DNA of 5,136 nucleotides from Actinomycetota bacterium (GCA_019347585.1 JAHWLC010000096.1:1-5136), one strand, 5' to 3'; positions 1 to 5,136 are shown, counted from the first letter of the stretch. Made by a program: numbers and translations. The notes: generated from the letters alone by a model not told the origin.

Positions 1-146
1 CTGGGCTCTTCTCGAGTCCGGGTCCTTCGCCGGCTGAGCGCAGGTGGCGATGACTAGCGGCAGAGCCAGGGCCAGCGATCTCGTCCCCCGAGCAGGCTCA
101 ACCCGGATCGGACCGTTGAAGGTTGCCTCCGGTACCATCGCGGGCG
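1..146. other. Left-edge region without a supported gene
   Basis: All three forward frames from the left edge close within the first 60 bases (stops near 35, 49 and 55), so an upstream gene could end here, but the remnant is too short to recognise. The minus strand has no ATG start in this stretch. No promoter that I can defend precedes the lipoprotein gene. Confidence 0.4.
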
Positions 147-554
147 ATGTTCCCGAGTCCCCACGCCAGCAGTGGCTGGGCAGTGCGTGGGCTCGGGCTC
201 GCCATCGTCACCGGTATCCTCGTCGCCGGTTGCTCTGAGCCGAGGATGTCGCTGGAGAGTTGGGAGCAGGTCTGGGACCAGGCGGTCGATCGGGTGGCCC
301 GGGTGGAGGCGCCAGACATCCCCGAGGAGGAGTGCAGCGAGATGCTCGCCTACCTCCGGGAGCTGCGTCCGATGCTGGACCCACCCCCCGTAGAAGGACT
401 GCAGAAGCCGTTGGACTCGTGGTTCAGACTGGCCGAGTCGGCCTTCTTCGAATGCCCGCCCGACGGGGAGACCGTGTCCGGTTGGGCCGATGCATTCGAG
501 CGGCTCTCGCTCCTGGAGTCCGACATCGCCGCGGTGCTCGCCAGACATCGGTGA
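147..554 (+). CDS. Small putative lipoprotein of unknown function
   Basis: A short secreted protein (135 residues from the ATG at 147) with a lipoprotein signal peptide: one arginine, then a hydrophobic stretch (LGLAIVTGILVAG) ending in the lipobox VAGC, with the lipidated cysteine at residue 29. By family knowledge such proteins are cleaved by signal peptidase II and anchored to the outer face of the cytoplasmic membrane. The mature part (about 107 residues) is acidic, mostly helical in character, and has two further cysteines (C63 in EEEC, C103 in FFEC) that could form a disulfide. The start is uncertain: a GTG at 183 would give a shorter, more typical signal peptide (MRGLGL...), and a TTG at 123 is also in frame; none has a good ribosome binding site. 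I recognise no domain in the mature part and assign no function. The EAL gene starts 76 bases downstream on the same strand, so co-transcription is possible but not shown. Confidence 0.72.
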   Translation: MFPSPHASSGWAVRGLGLAIVTGILVAGCSEPRMSLESWEQVWDQAVDRVARVEAPDIPEEECSEMLAYLRELRPMLDPPPVEGLQKPLDSWFRLAESAFFECPPDGETVSGWADAFERLSLLESDIAAVLARHR

Positions 555-630
555 GTCGTTGAGGAGCGGGCACTAGTCATACGGGCCGGTTGGCTCAAGA
601 AAGCTCGCGTCCGTTGCCGATGTTTGAGAT

Positions 631-1395
631 GTGACGTCGAGCAACCTGCTCCACGGAATGCCGGGATCGGAATCCGAGCTCCGTGTGTTCGCCAGATACT
701 GGGAGTGGGAGCGCATCGTCAGGGGCAATCTGCCCCGGGTCCTCGAGGAGAAGCTGCTCACCACCGTCTTCCAGACCGTCTTCCAGCTCGGCGTCGACCA
801 GGCCCTCCCTTGTGGCTACGAGGCCCTGGCCCGCTTCCCCATCGCCCACCGCATCCCGGTCGGCCTCTGGTTTCGAGTCGCGCGTGAGGAGGGCCTGGGC
901 CGGAAGCTGGAGAGCCTCGCCGCCGAGACCGCCGCGGACACCTGCGGCCAGCTTCCCGGGGACCGTTTCCTCACTGTCAACTCGTCGTTGATCAGCGTGG
1001 AGGTGGTCCTCGACGAGCTGGCGCCCTGCGTGGACATGCCGATCGTCCTCGACATCCCATATGGGGCCGTGCTCCAAGGCTCACACCGCAAGGCGTTCGA
1101 CATGATCCGACATGCGGGGGTGGGGATATCGCTCGACGACGTCCCTCTGGTCCAACTCCACGAGCTGCGCCCCGACATCGAGGCCGCCCGACCCGATCAT
1201 CTCAAGGTGGACGTTCTCATCGGGCTGTTCGACAACCCGATGGGCCGCTTCAATCTCGCCGAGGCTTCGGTGTGGTGCCGGGCTGCCGGGATCGTCCTGG
1301 TCGCCGAGCGGGTGGAAACGCCCGAGGACTTCGAGATGCTCCACGATCTGGGCGTGGAGATGGCGCAGGGTTACACCCTGGCCCGACCGGCCTGA
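631..1395 (+). CDS. Divergent EAL-domain protein (c-di-GMP phosphodiesterase family)
   Basis: A 254-residue protein consisting almost wholly of one EAL domain, the family that hydrolyses c-di-GMP to pGpG in the cytoplasm. Visible motifs are the signature EALAR at E64-R68, N117 in LTVNSS, the aspartate pair D169-D170, K192 in HLKVD, E226 and E229 in VAERVET, and Q246 in QGYTLARP. Departures from active enzymes are clear. The strand normally reading LEITE is LDIPY (D141 and Y144 in place of the two glutamates), and loop 6, normally DDFGTG, is DDVPLV. The N-terminal QPI motif is replaced by FQTVFQ. With loop 6 and its stabilising glutamate gone, I infer weak or no hydrolysis and possibly a c-di-GMP-binding or protein-interaction role. 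There is no GGDEF, PAS or membrane segment. The GTG at 631 is the first start after an in-frame stop at 625-627 and lacks a clear ribosome binding site; the ATG at 658 is an alternative. A strong hairpin follows 33 bases after the stop. Confidence 0.88.
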   Translation: MTSSNLLHGMPGSESELRVFARYWEWERIVRGNLPRVLEEKLLTTVFQTVFQLGVDQALPCGYEALARFPIAHRIPVGLWFRVAREEGLGRKLESLAAETAADTCGQLPGDRFLTVNSSLISVEVVLDELAPCVDMPIVLDIPYGAVLQGSHRKAFDMIRHAGVGISLDDVPLVQLHELRPDIEAARPDHLKVDVLIGLFDNPMGRFNLAEASVWCRAAGIVLVAERVETPEDFEMLHDLGVEMAQGYTLARPA

Positions 1396-1427
1396 CGGCC
1401 CTGAAGCCTCCGGCCGAAGTATCAGAA

Positions 1428-1482
1428 ACGCCAGAACGCCGGGACCCAACCCGCTCGCCTGCGGGTCCCGGCGGACTGGCGT
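1428..1482 (+). terminator. Long imperfect hairpin after the EAL gene, possible terminator
   Basis: Bases 1428-1434 pair with 1476-1482 (ACGCCAG with CTGGCGT). After a 2x2 internal loop (1435-1436 against 1474-1475), bases 1437-1447 pair perfectly with 1463-1473 (CGCCGGGACCC with GGGTCCCGGCG). That gives 18 pairs around a 15-base apical loop. It starts 33 bases after the EAL stop codon, where a transcription terminator is expected. There is no T-run after the stem, so it is not a classic intrinsic terminator; U-poor terminators have been proposed in actinobacteria, but it could instead be a processing or protein-binding site. The 3' arm motif GACTGGCGT (1474-1482) recurs at 1488-1496 and could compete for the 5' arm. 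Confidence 0.45.
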
Positions 1483-1548
1483 GCGGCGACTGGCGTCACA
1501 GGACCGGCTGGCCCCTGGAGGCGGTTGTGCGTCGTCGGCGCGGGAAGT

Positions 1549-1619
1549 GAAGCCCGCCCCCACGCTCCGCCAACCTGTGACAGTCGGAGAGACAGTGCAA
1601 GGTCGTGGGGACGGGCTTC
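1549..1619. repeat. Large imperfect inverted repeat, 16-base arms, 39-base loop
   Basis: Bases 1549-1564 are complementary to 1604-1619 with 15 of 16 pairs; the only mismatch is C1557 against A1611. The intervening 39 bases contain a second nested pair, CTCCG (1565-1569) with CGGAG (1585-1589), with a further short CTG/CAG pairing inside it. The 5' part of the left arm can alternatively pair with the segment just before it (GCGGG 1540-1544 with CCCGC 1553-1557), which is incompatible with the long stem. The element lies in a gene-free gap, 137 bases before the cyclase start. It could be a structured leader RNA, a small RNA, a palindromic dispersed repeat or a protein-binding site; the sequence alone does not decide. 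Its arms match no riboswitch family that I recognise. Confidence 0.55.
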
Positions 1620-1659
1620 GGCCATGCGATGGTTATCGGCCTGCGCCGACTATTCCTGG

Positions 1660-1687
1660 GTGCCATTGGGGGTTTCCCCGGATGCAC
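1660..1687 (+). other. Short hairpin in the cyclase upstream region
   Basis: GTGC (1660-1663) pairs with GCAC (1684-1687), C1664 is bulged, ATT (1665-1667) pairs with GAT (1681-1683) including one G-T pair... the count then leaves a G1668/G1680 mismatch, and GGGG (1669-1672) pairs with CCCC (1676-1679) around a TTT loop. The hairpin ends 68 bases before the cyclase start codon and is the third stem in the gap. It may be part of a larger structured leader, or fold by chance in this G-rich sequence. Confidence 0.3.
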
Positions 1688-1742
1688 TAGACCGCGGGGT
1701 CACGGCCCGTGTTGCGGTCGGGAAGTTCTGCCAGACTCTCGC

Positions 1743-1748
1743 GGGGGA
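1743..1748 (+). promoter_or_regulatory. Ribosome binding site of the cyclase gene
   Basis: The purine run GGGGGA lies 7 bases before the ATG at 1756. It decides the start: the open frame continues upstream to 1525, but only the ATG-ATG pair at 1756/1759 has a Shine-Dalgarno-like sequence at normal spacing. Confidence 0.6.
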
Positions 1749-1755
1749 TGAGCAC

Positions 1756-3693
1756 ATGATGACCAGCACGCTCGAAGCCGCCCGCGCCGCCGCCGGGCGC
1801 CATGCCTGGTCGGAGACCTTGGAGATCCTCCGCGCCGAGGACTCGACCCGGCCCCTGGCTGGAGCCGAGTTGGAGTTGCTGGGGCGTGCCGCCTGGTGGA
1901 TGGGTGACATCAACTCCTGCATCGATGCGCGGGAGCGGGCGTACGTCGCCTACGTCGAAGAAGGGAACATGGCCCGGGCCGGCGTCGTGTGCCTCAACCT
2001 GGCAGAAGACCACTTCCACCGCCTGGCGGAGTCGGTGGGGAGGGGCTGGCTGACCAATGCCGAAAGGATCCTCGGGGCGCTGCCGGAAACGGTCGAGTAC
2101 GGGTGGCTGGCCCGGATGCAATCGGTGGTTGCCATCGAAGGTCGGGGCGACGTCGAGGCGGCTCTCCAGCGCTCCCGGGTCGCCCACGAGCTGGGGGTGC
2201 GCTTCGGTGACCCTAACCTGGAGGTGCTCAGCATTCACGACCAGGGTCGTGCCCTGCTCGCCGGGGGGCGGGTCGAGGAGGGACTGGCCTTGATGGAGCA
2301 GGCGGCGGCACGGGCGGTCAGCGGTGAGCTGGAGGCCATGGCCACAGGGAAGATCTACTGCAACATGATCGACGCCTGTGAGCGTCTGGCCGACTACCGA
2401 CGCGCCAAGGAATGGGACGAAGAGGCGCGACGCTGGTGCGAGCGGGTGGGCCAGGAGTCGGGGTTCCCCGGCATTTGCCGCGTGAAGCGGGCCGAGATCA
2501 TGATGATGAGCGGGACCTGGAGCCTGGCCGAGGCCGAGGCGCGAAAGGCGACCGTGGAGCTGGTCGACTTCCTCGATTTCGCGGGCCACGGGTTCTCCGA
2601 GATCGGAGCGATACGGCTCAGGATGGGCGATCACGCGGGAGCCGAGGAGGCGTTCCGACAGGCCCGTGAGCTCGGCTTGGAGCCTCAGCCGGGGCTGGCC
2701 CTCCTCCGCCTGGCGACCGGGGACGTCGCCACGGCACGACAGCTGATCGACCGGCGCCTGGAGGACGCTCAGCTCCGTCTGGATCGAGCCCGCCTGCTCC
2801 CGGCGCGGATCGAGATCGCGCTGGCGGCCGACGACCTGGAAACGGCCGAGCAGGATGCAGCCGAGCTCGACGCCATCGCCGAGGAGTTCAAGTCGGAGAC
2901 GCTGTCCGCCGCCGCGGCGCACTACGCCGGGATGACGGCTTTGCACCAGGGGAACCACGAGCGGGGTATCGAGATGCTGAGGCTCTCCGGCAAGCTGTAC
3001 ACGAGGTGCGGGTTGCCTTACGAGGCGGCGAGGTCGCGGCTCGGGCTCGGACTGGCCTATCGGGCTCGGGGGGCAGACGAACTGGCCCGTCTCGAGATAG
3101 ATGCCGCACGAAGCGCCTTCGAGCAATTGGGAGCCGAGCCGGAGGCCCGCCGCGCCACGCAGCTGCTGCTGGATGACGACGCGCCCGATCCTGGGGTCAG
3201 GAAGATCAAGGCCATGATGTTCACCGACCTGGTCAGCTCGACCAGCCTGGTCGAAGCCATCGGAGACGAGGCATGGACGCACCTGGTCCGCTGGCACGAC
3301 CGCATGTTGCGCTCACTGTTCGAGAAATTCGGGGGGATCGAGAACGACCGCGCGGGAGACGGCTTCTTCGTGGTCTTTGCCTCTTCTCGAGACGCCATCG
3401 ACTGTGCCATCGAGATCCAGCGCAGTCTTCAGCGCCATCGCGCCGATTCCGGATTTGCTCCCGAAGTGCGTATCGGCATCCACAGTGCGGAGATCACCGA
3501 GGTGGCGGGGACGCACACCGGGGTCGAGGTGCACAAGGCGGCCCGCATCGCCGGACTCGCCGCGGCAGGTGAGGTCGTTGCCACCGCAGACACCCTTGCC
3601 GATCTCCCCGACCTGGCCGGGAGTCGGCGGCGATCCGTGGATGTGAGGGGGATCTCAGAGCCGGTCGAGGTGGCGACTGTCGTCTGGGAGTGA
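1756..3693 (+). CDS. TPR-like repeat protein with C-terminal class III nucleotidyl cyclase domain
   Basis: A soluble 645-residue protein. Residues 1-470 are alpha-helical repeats of TPR character, for example GDVEAALQRS and GDHAGAEEAFRQA. The module resembles one I know from actinobacterial LuxR-type regulators and cyclases (AYVAYVEEGNMARA, then a YCNMIDACER segment). Residues 485-645 form a class III adenylate/guanylate cyclase domain, the fold that makes cyclic mononucleotides from NTPs. Both metal-binding aspartates are visible (D491 in FTDLVSST, D535 in AGDGFF), as is the transition-state arginine R597 in HKAARIA. The base-recognition lysine position is D531, the partner aspartate position is T586 in THTG, and the usual asparagine is H593. 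These match a divergent subfamily with VDTQGD and DVHRAARI motifs, so the substrate (ATP, GTP or none) cannot be assigned. Class III domains act as dimers; the repeats probably carry the sensing or partner-binding function. The start at 1756 follows a GGGGGA ribosome binding site. The downstream CNB gene suggests a signalling pair. Confidence 0.9.
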   Translation: MMTSTLEAARAAAGRHAWSETLEILRAEDSTRPLAGAELELLGRAAWWMGDINSCIDARERAYVAYVEEGNMARAGVVCLNLAEDHFHRLAESVGRGWLTNAERILGALPETVEYGWLARMQSVVAIEGRGDVEAALQRSRVAHELGVRFGDPNLEVLSIHDQGRALLAGGRVEEGLALMEQAAARAVSGELEAMATGKIYCNMIDACERLADYRRAKEWDEEARRWCERVGQESGFPGICRVKRAEIMMMSGTWSLAEAEARKATVELVDFLDFAGHGFSEIGAIRLRMGDHAGAEEAFRQARELGLEPQPGLALLRLATGDVATARQLIDRRLEDAQLRLDRARLLPARIEIALAADDLETAEQDAAELDAIAEEFKSETLSAAAAHYAGMTALHQGNHERGIEMLRLSGKLYTRCGLPYEAARSRLGLGLAYRARGADELARLEIDAARSAFEQLGAEPEARRATQLLLDDDAPDPGVRKIKAMMFTDLVSSTSLVEAIGDEAWTHLVRWHDRMLRSLFEKFGGIENDRAGDGFFVVFASSRDAIDCAIEIQRSLQRHRADSGFAPEVRIGIHSAEITEVAGTHTGVEVHKAARIAGLAAAGEVVATADTLADLPDLAGSRRRSVDVRGISEPVEVATVVWE

Positions 3694-3722
3694 CGGACCC
3701 GTCGCCGGCTCTCCTCGAGGTC

Positions 3723-3753
3723 TTGGGCGGCATGGCGATGCCCCAGCTACGCT
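3723..3753 (+). promoter_or_regulatory. Possible sigma-A-type promoter for the CNB gene
   Basis: TACGCT at 3748-3753 fits the actinobacterial -10 pattern TANNNT. A weak -35 candidate, TTGGGC (3723-3728), sits 19 bases upstream, slightly too far. A small hairpin, GGCAT with ATGCC (3729-3733 and 3738-3742), lies in the spacer. If real, the CNB gene would be transcribed independently of the cyclase gene, with a leader of roughly 30 bases. Confidence 0.3.
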
Positions 3754-3791
3754 CGGAGCCGCCGTAGTCACAGCTGAACAGGGACGCCGGG

Positions 3792-4193
3792 ATGGATGCC
3801 ACAAGGCTGGAGCAGGTGCCTATTTTCAGGGAGCTGTCACGCAAGCAGCGCAAGCTGGTGGCGAGCCATGCCGACGACGTCAGCCTGCCTGAAGGCTCCA
3901 AGATCGCAGAGCAGGGCCAACTGGCGTATGAGCTGTTCTTCATCGTCGAGGGGACCGCCGACGTGCTCGACGACGGGACCAAGATCGCCGAGCTCGGTCC
4001 TGGAGATGTCGTCGGAGAGATCGGAGTGTTGGAGACTCACAGCCGGACCGCCACCGTGGTCGCCACCAGCCCGATCGAGGCCATCGTCATGTACGGGCCG
4101 GAGTTGATGGCGCTCGACAAGGAGCTCCCCGGGGTGTTCGCTCAACTCCAGGACCTGGTACGGGAGCGTCTGAGCCGCGGCCGCCCCGGTTGA
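3792..4193 (+). CDS. Stand-alone cyclic-nucleotide-binding (CNB) domain protein
   Basis: A 133-residue protein made of a single CRP/PKA-type cyclic nucleotide-binding beta-barrel. The N-terminal helix motif LEQVPIFRELS is typical of these domains. The phosphate-binding cassette is intact: GDVVGEIGVLETHSRTATVVA spans residues 71-91, with glutamate E76 positioned for the ribose hydroxyl and arginine R85 for the cyclic phosphate, followed by T86-A87. T86 in place of the CRP serine is tolerated in the family and does not settle cAMP versus cGMP preference. The C-terminal helix (about 112-128) ends in a basic tail. There is no DNA-binding HTH, kinase, channel or other output domain, so it is not a CRP-type transcription factor; it may act on a partner or as a nucleotide sink. 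The ATG at 3792 follows AGGGA (3780-3784) at 7 bases. It lies 98 bases after the cyclase gene on the same strand, which suggests a functional link. Confidence 0.9.
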   Translation: MDATRLEQVPIFRELSRKQRKLVASHADDVSLPEGSKIAEQGQLAYELFFIVEGTADVLDDGTKIAELGPGDVVGEIGVLETHSRTATVVATSPIEAIVMYGPELMALDKELPGVFAQLQDLVRERLSRGRPG

Positions 4194-4206
4194 TCCGGCC
4201 TGCTGA

Positions 4207-4253
4207 CGCTCTGCAGTAGGCACGAGTTGGTTCGAGTCGGCCCTTTCAGAGCG
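4207..4253. terminator. Weak inverted repeat at the convergent junction
   Basis: CGCTCTG (4207-4213) pairs with CAGAGCG (4247-4253), a perfect 7-base stem with a long 33-base loop, between the stops of the converging CNB and slipin genes. Its position suits a bidirectional terminator, but there is no T-run on either side and the loop is long, so this is tentative. Confidence 0.25.
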
Positions 4254-4254
4254 G

Positions 4255-5034
4255 CTATTCGGGCCGATCCTGTGGCCGCATGGCGTCGAGCAAACGGAGA
4301 AGCTCCATCGGCAGCGGGAAGATGAGAGTCGAGTTGTGCTCGGCTGAGATCTCGGTCATGGCCTGGAGCACTCGAAGGTGTAAGGCGGCTGGACGGTCTT
4401 CGAGGAGCCGGGCCGCCTCGGCCAGGGTGGCCGCCGCCTCCTGCTCGCCGAGAGCGTGGATGACCTTGGCCCTGCGGTCGCGCTCCGACTCCGCCTGACG
4501 CGCCATCGCCCGCCTCATCGCATCGGGGAGCTCGACATCTTTCACCTCGACCAGCGTCACCTTGACTCCCCAGGGATCGGTCAGCGTGTCGATGATCTGC
4601 TGGAGCCGTCGGTTGATCTCGTCCCGATTGATGAGCAACTCGTCGAGCTCGGCCTGGCCGATGATGCTGCGCAGAGTGGTCTGGGCGACTTGGGAGGTAG
4701 CGAAGTTGAAGTTCTCGATCTCGAGGATCGCCTTGTTGGCGTCGACCACCCGGAAGTAGGCGACTGCGTTCACTCGAACCGTCACGTTGTCCTTGGTGAT
4801 GATGTCCTGAGGGGGTATGTCGAGGGTCACGATGCGCAGACTCACCCTCAACAGCCGGTCGACGATGGGGATGATGAAGATGAGCCCGGGCCCTCGTGGA
4901 GCTCCGGTGACCCGGCCCAGCCTGAAGAGGACCCCTCTCTCGTATTCGGGGAGGATTTTGATTGCCGCTCGCAGGATGATGAGGAGGAGGATGCCGGCGA
5001 TGGCCCAGCCGATCAGGGTCTCAGTGCTCATCAT
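4255..5034 (-). CDS. Slipin/stomatin-like SPFH (band 7) membrane protein
   Basis: A 259-residue SPFH-family protein of the slipin type, close to the usual length of bacterial and archaeal stomatin homologues. Residues 5-27 form one hydrophobic membrane segment. The band 7 domain follows (about 28-190), with family hallmarks: [23 protein letters not shown], the [17 protein letters not shown] strand, and [16 protein letters not shown]. Residues 175-212 are charged and alanine-rich, as in the coiled-coil that drives oligomerisation. The C-terminus has the conserved [12 protein letters not shown] motif. These proteins form ring-like membrane assemblies and are linked to membrane microdomains and to membrane proteases of the NfeD type; the exact role here is unknown. 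The gene overlaps the end of an upstream NfeD-like gene, so translation is probably coupled. Two ATGs are adjacent: AGGAG (5038-5042) is 3 bases from the first (5034) and 6 from the second (5031), so the second may be the true start. Confidence 0.95.
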   Translation of the reverse strand: MMSTETLIGWAIAGILLLIILRAAIKILPEYERGVLFRLGRVTGAPRGPGLIFIIPIVDRLLRVSLRIVTLDIPPQDIITKDNVTVRVNAVAYFRVVDANKAILEIENFNFATSQVAQTTLRSIIGQAELDELLINRDEINRRLQQIIDTLTDPWGVKVTLVEVKDVELPDAMRRAMARQAESERDRRAKVIHALGEQEAAATLAEAARLLEDRPAALHLRVLQAMTEISAEHNSTLIFPLPMELLRLLDAMRPQDRPE

Positions 5035-5136
5035 CTTCTCCTCTCGGCTCCACGATCAGGTCCAGTCCTTCGATGGCGACGATCTCAGCGGACTGACCCG
5101 TCTCCAGCTCTCCTCCGGTCGGTCGCACGGTCCACC
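5021..5136 (-). CDS. NfeD-like protein, C-terminal end only (partial)
   Basis: The last 37 codons of a minus-strand gene that continues beyond the right edge; the stop is TGA at 5021-5023. The visible residues include [20 protein letters not shown] followed by [10 protein letters not shown]. This is the pattern of the C-terminal OB-fold (beta-barrel) domain of NfeD proteins: a W-x-V/A start, a glycine turn, a V/I-V strand and a final G-x-x-L-x-V-E-P. The tail is acidic (EDDEH). NfeD proteins are membrane proteins, with or without a ClpP-like serine protease domain, and are commonly encoded directly before slipins, as here. The reading frame overlaps the slipin start by 14 bases, and the slipin ribosome binding site lies inside this gene. 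Only this fragment is visible, so the short and long NfeD forms cannot be told apart. Confidence 0.8.
   Translation of the reverse strand, partial: WTVRPTGGELETGQSAEIVAIEGLDLIVEPRGEDDEH
5038..5042 (-). promoter_or_regulatory. Ribosome binding site of the slipin gene
   Basis: AGGAG on the minus strand lies within the last codons of the NfeD-like gene. Spacing to the two consecutive ATGs is 3 bases (5034) and 6 bases (5031), which favours the second. Confidence 0.6.

Larger units (their letters stand above)
1396..1755. other. Gene-free 360-base gap with several inverted repeats
   Basis: The stretch between the EAL stop and the cyclase start shows no credible gene. An open frame runs through 1525-1755 into the cyclase gene, but its translation lacks the composition and repeat character of the downstream protein, and it has no ribosome binding site. 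Reading from the left, the gap holds the long hairpin at 1428-1482, a second copy of its arm motif at 1488-1496, the 16-base-arm inverted repeat at 1549-1619, and the hairpin at 1660-1687. A weak promoter-like pair, TTGGGG (1666-1671) and TAGACC (1688-1693) with a 16-base spacer, overlaps the last hairpin and is too poor to call. A transcript starting before 1549 would carry a long, highly structured leader. Confidence 0.6.

Noticed and set aside
54..548. 164-codon minus-strand frame opposite the lipoprotein gene
   Set aside because: The plus strand has a convincing lipoprotein signal peptide. The minus frame has low-complexity, arginine- and proline-rich composition and no recognisable motif.
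555..630. Promoter for the EAL gene between the lipoprotein stop and the GTG start
   Set aside because: TTGAGG at 559-564 has no acceptable -10 at 16-18 bases, so no defensible promoter could be placed.
1401..1420. GAAGCCTCCGGCC, resembling part of a c-di-GMP-I (GEMM) riboswitch
   Set aside because: The remaining conserved blocks and both helices of that aptamer are missing, so this is a short chance match.
595..1563. Two minus-strand frames (595-1077 and 1081-1563) opposite the EAL gene and the following gap
   Set aside because: The plus strand encodes a recognisable EAL domain. The minus translations show no family motif and mirror its codon pattern.
1541..1590. Resemblance to a cobalamin riboswitch core (GGGAAGTGAAGCCC, later CCTGTGA)
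   Set aside because: The matches need insertions, the characteristic local pairings are absent, and these bases instead form the arms of the long inverted repeat. No cobalamin-related gene follows.
1525..1755. N-terminal extension of the cyclase protein from an upstream start
   Set aside because: The extension would run through the 16-base inverted repeat, has no ribosome binding site and shows no helical-repeat character, whereas the ATG at 1756 has a GGGGGA site at proper spacing.
1687..3297. 536-codon open frame on the minus strand, antisense to the cyclase gene
   Set aside because: The plus-strand protein has clear TPR and cyclase motifs. The antisense translation is proline-, glycine- and histidine-rich with no recognisable domain, as expected from a shadow frame in GC-rich coding DNA.
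4229..4238. GGTTCGAGTC, like a tRNA T-arm, in the convergent junction
   Set aside because: The flanking bases do not form the 5-pair T-stem, and no acceptor, D or anticodon stem fits around it.

Overview
The base composition (high GC, G/C-rich third codon positions), GTG/TTG-type starts and the protein families point to a high-GC Gram-positive bacterium (Actinomycetota). The TPR-plus-cyclase protein and the divergent EAL protein resemble those I associate with environmental actinobacteria such as Acidimicrobiia-type lineages. That placement is an inference; no taxonomic marker gene lies in the window.

Layout, left to right. Positions 1-146 hold no gene I can support, only possible tails of an upstream gene. 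A small secreted lipoprotein of unknown function follows (147-554, +). Next is an EAL-domain protein (631-1395, +), related to c-di-GMP phosphodiesterases but with altered catalytic positions. A 360-base gap (1396-1755) contains no gene but at least three substantial inverted repeats. Next comes a 645-residue protein (1756-3693, +) with a long TPR-like helical module and a C-terminal class III nucleotidyl cyclase domain. After 98 bases there is a stand-alone cyclic-nucleotide-binding domain protein (3792-4193, +). A 61-base convergent junction separates these from a minus-strand pair at the right end: a slipin/stomatin-type SPFH membrane protein (4255-5034, -), preceded in its operon by the C-terminal end of an NfeD-like protein (5021-5136, -) that runs off the window.

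How the genes may work together. The cyclase protein and the CNB protein form an apparent make-and-sense pair for a cyclic mononucleotide: the TPR module may sense or bind a partner, the cyclase may make the messenger, and the small CNB protein could bind it. The upstream EAL protein would add a c-di-GMP-type layer, probably as a binder or regulator rather than a robust enzyme. The cyclase lacks the canonical base-recognition residues, so its product cannot be assumed to be cAMP. NfeD and slipin form a well-known membrane pair and look unrelated to the signalling genes, which they face tail to tail.

The most unusual material is the structured 1428-1690 gap and the combination of a divergent EAL, a divergent cyclase and a solo CNB protein. 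I saw no mobile element, CRISPR array, tRNA or rRNA.
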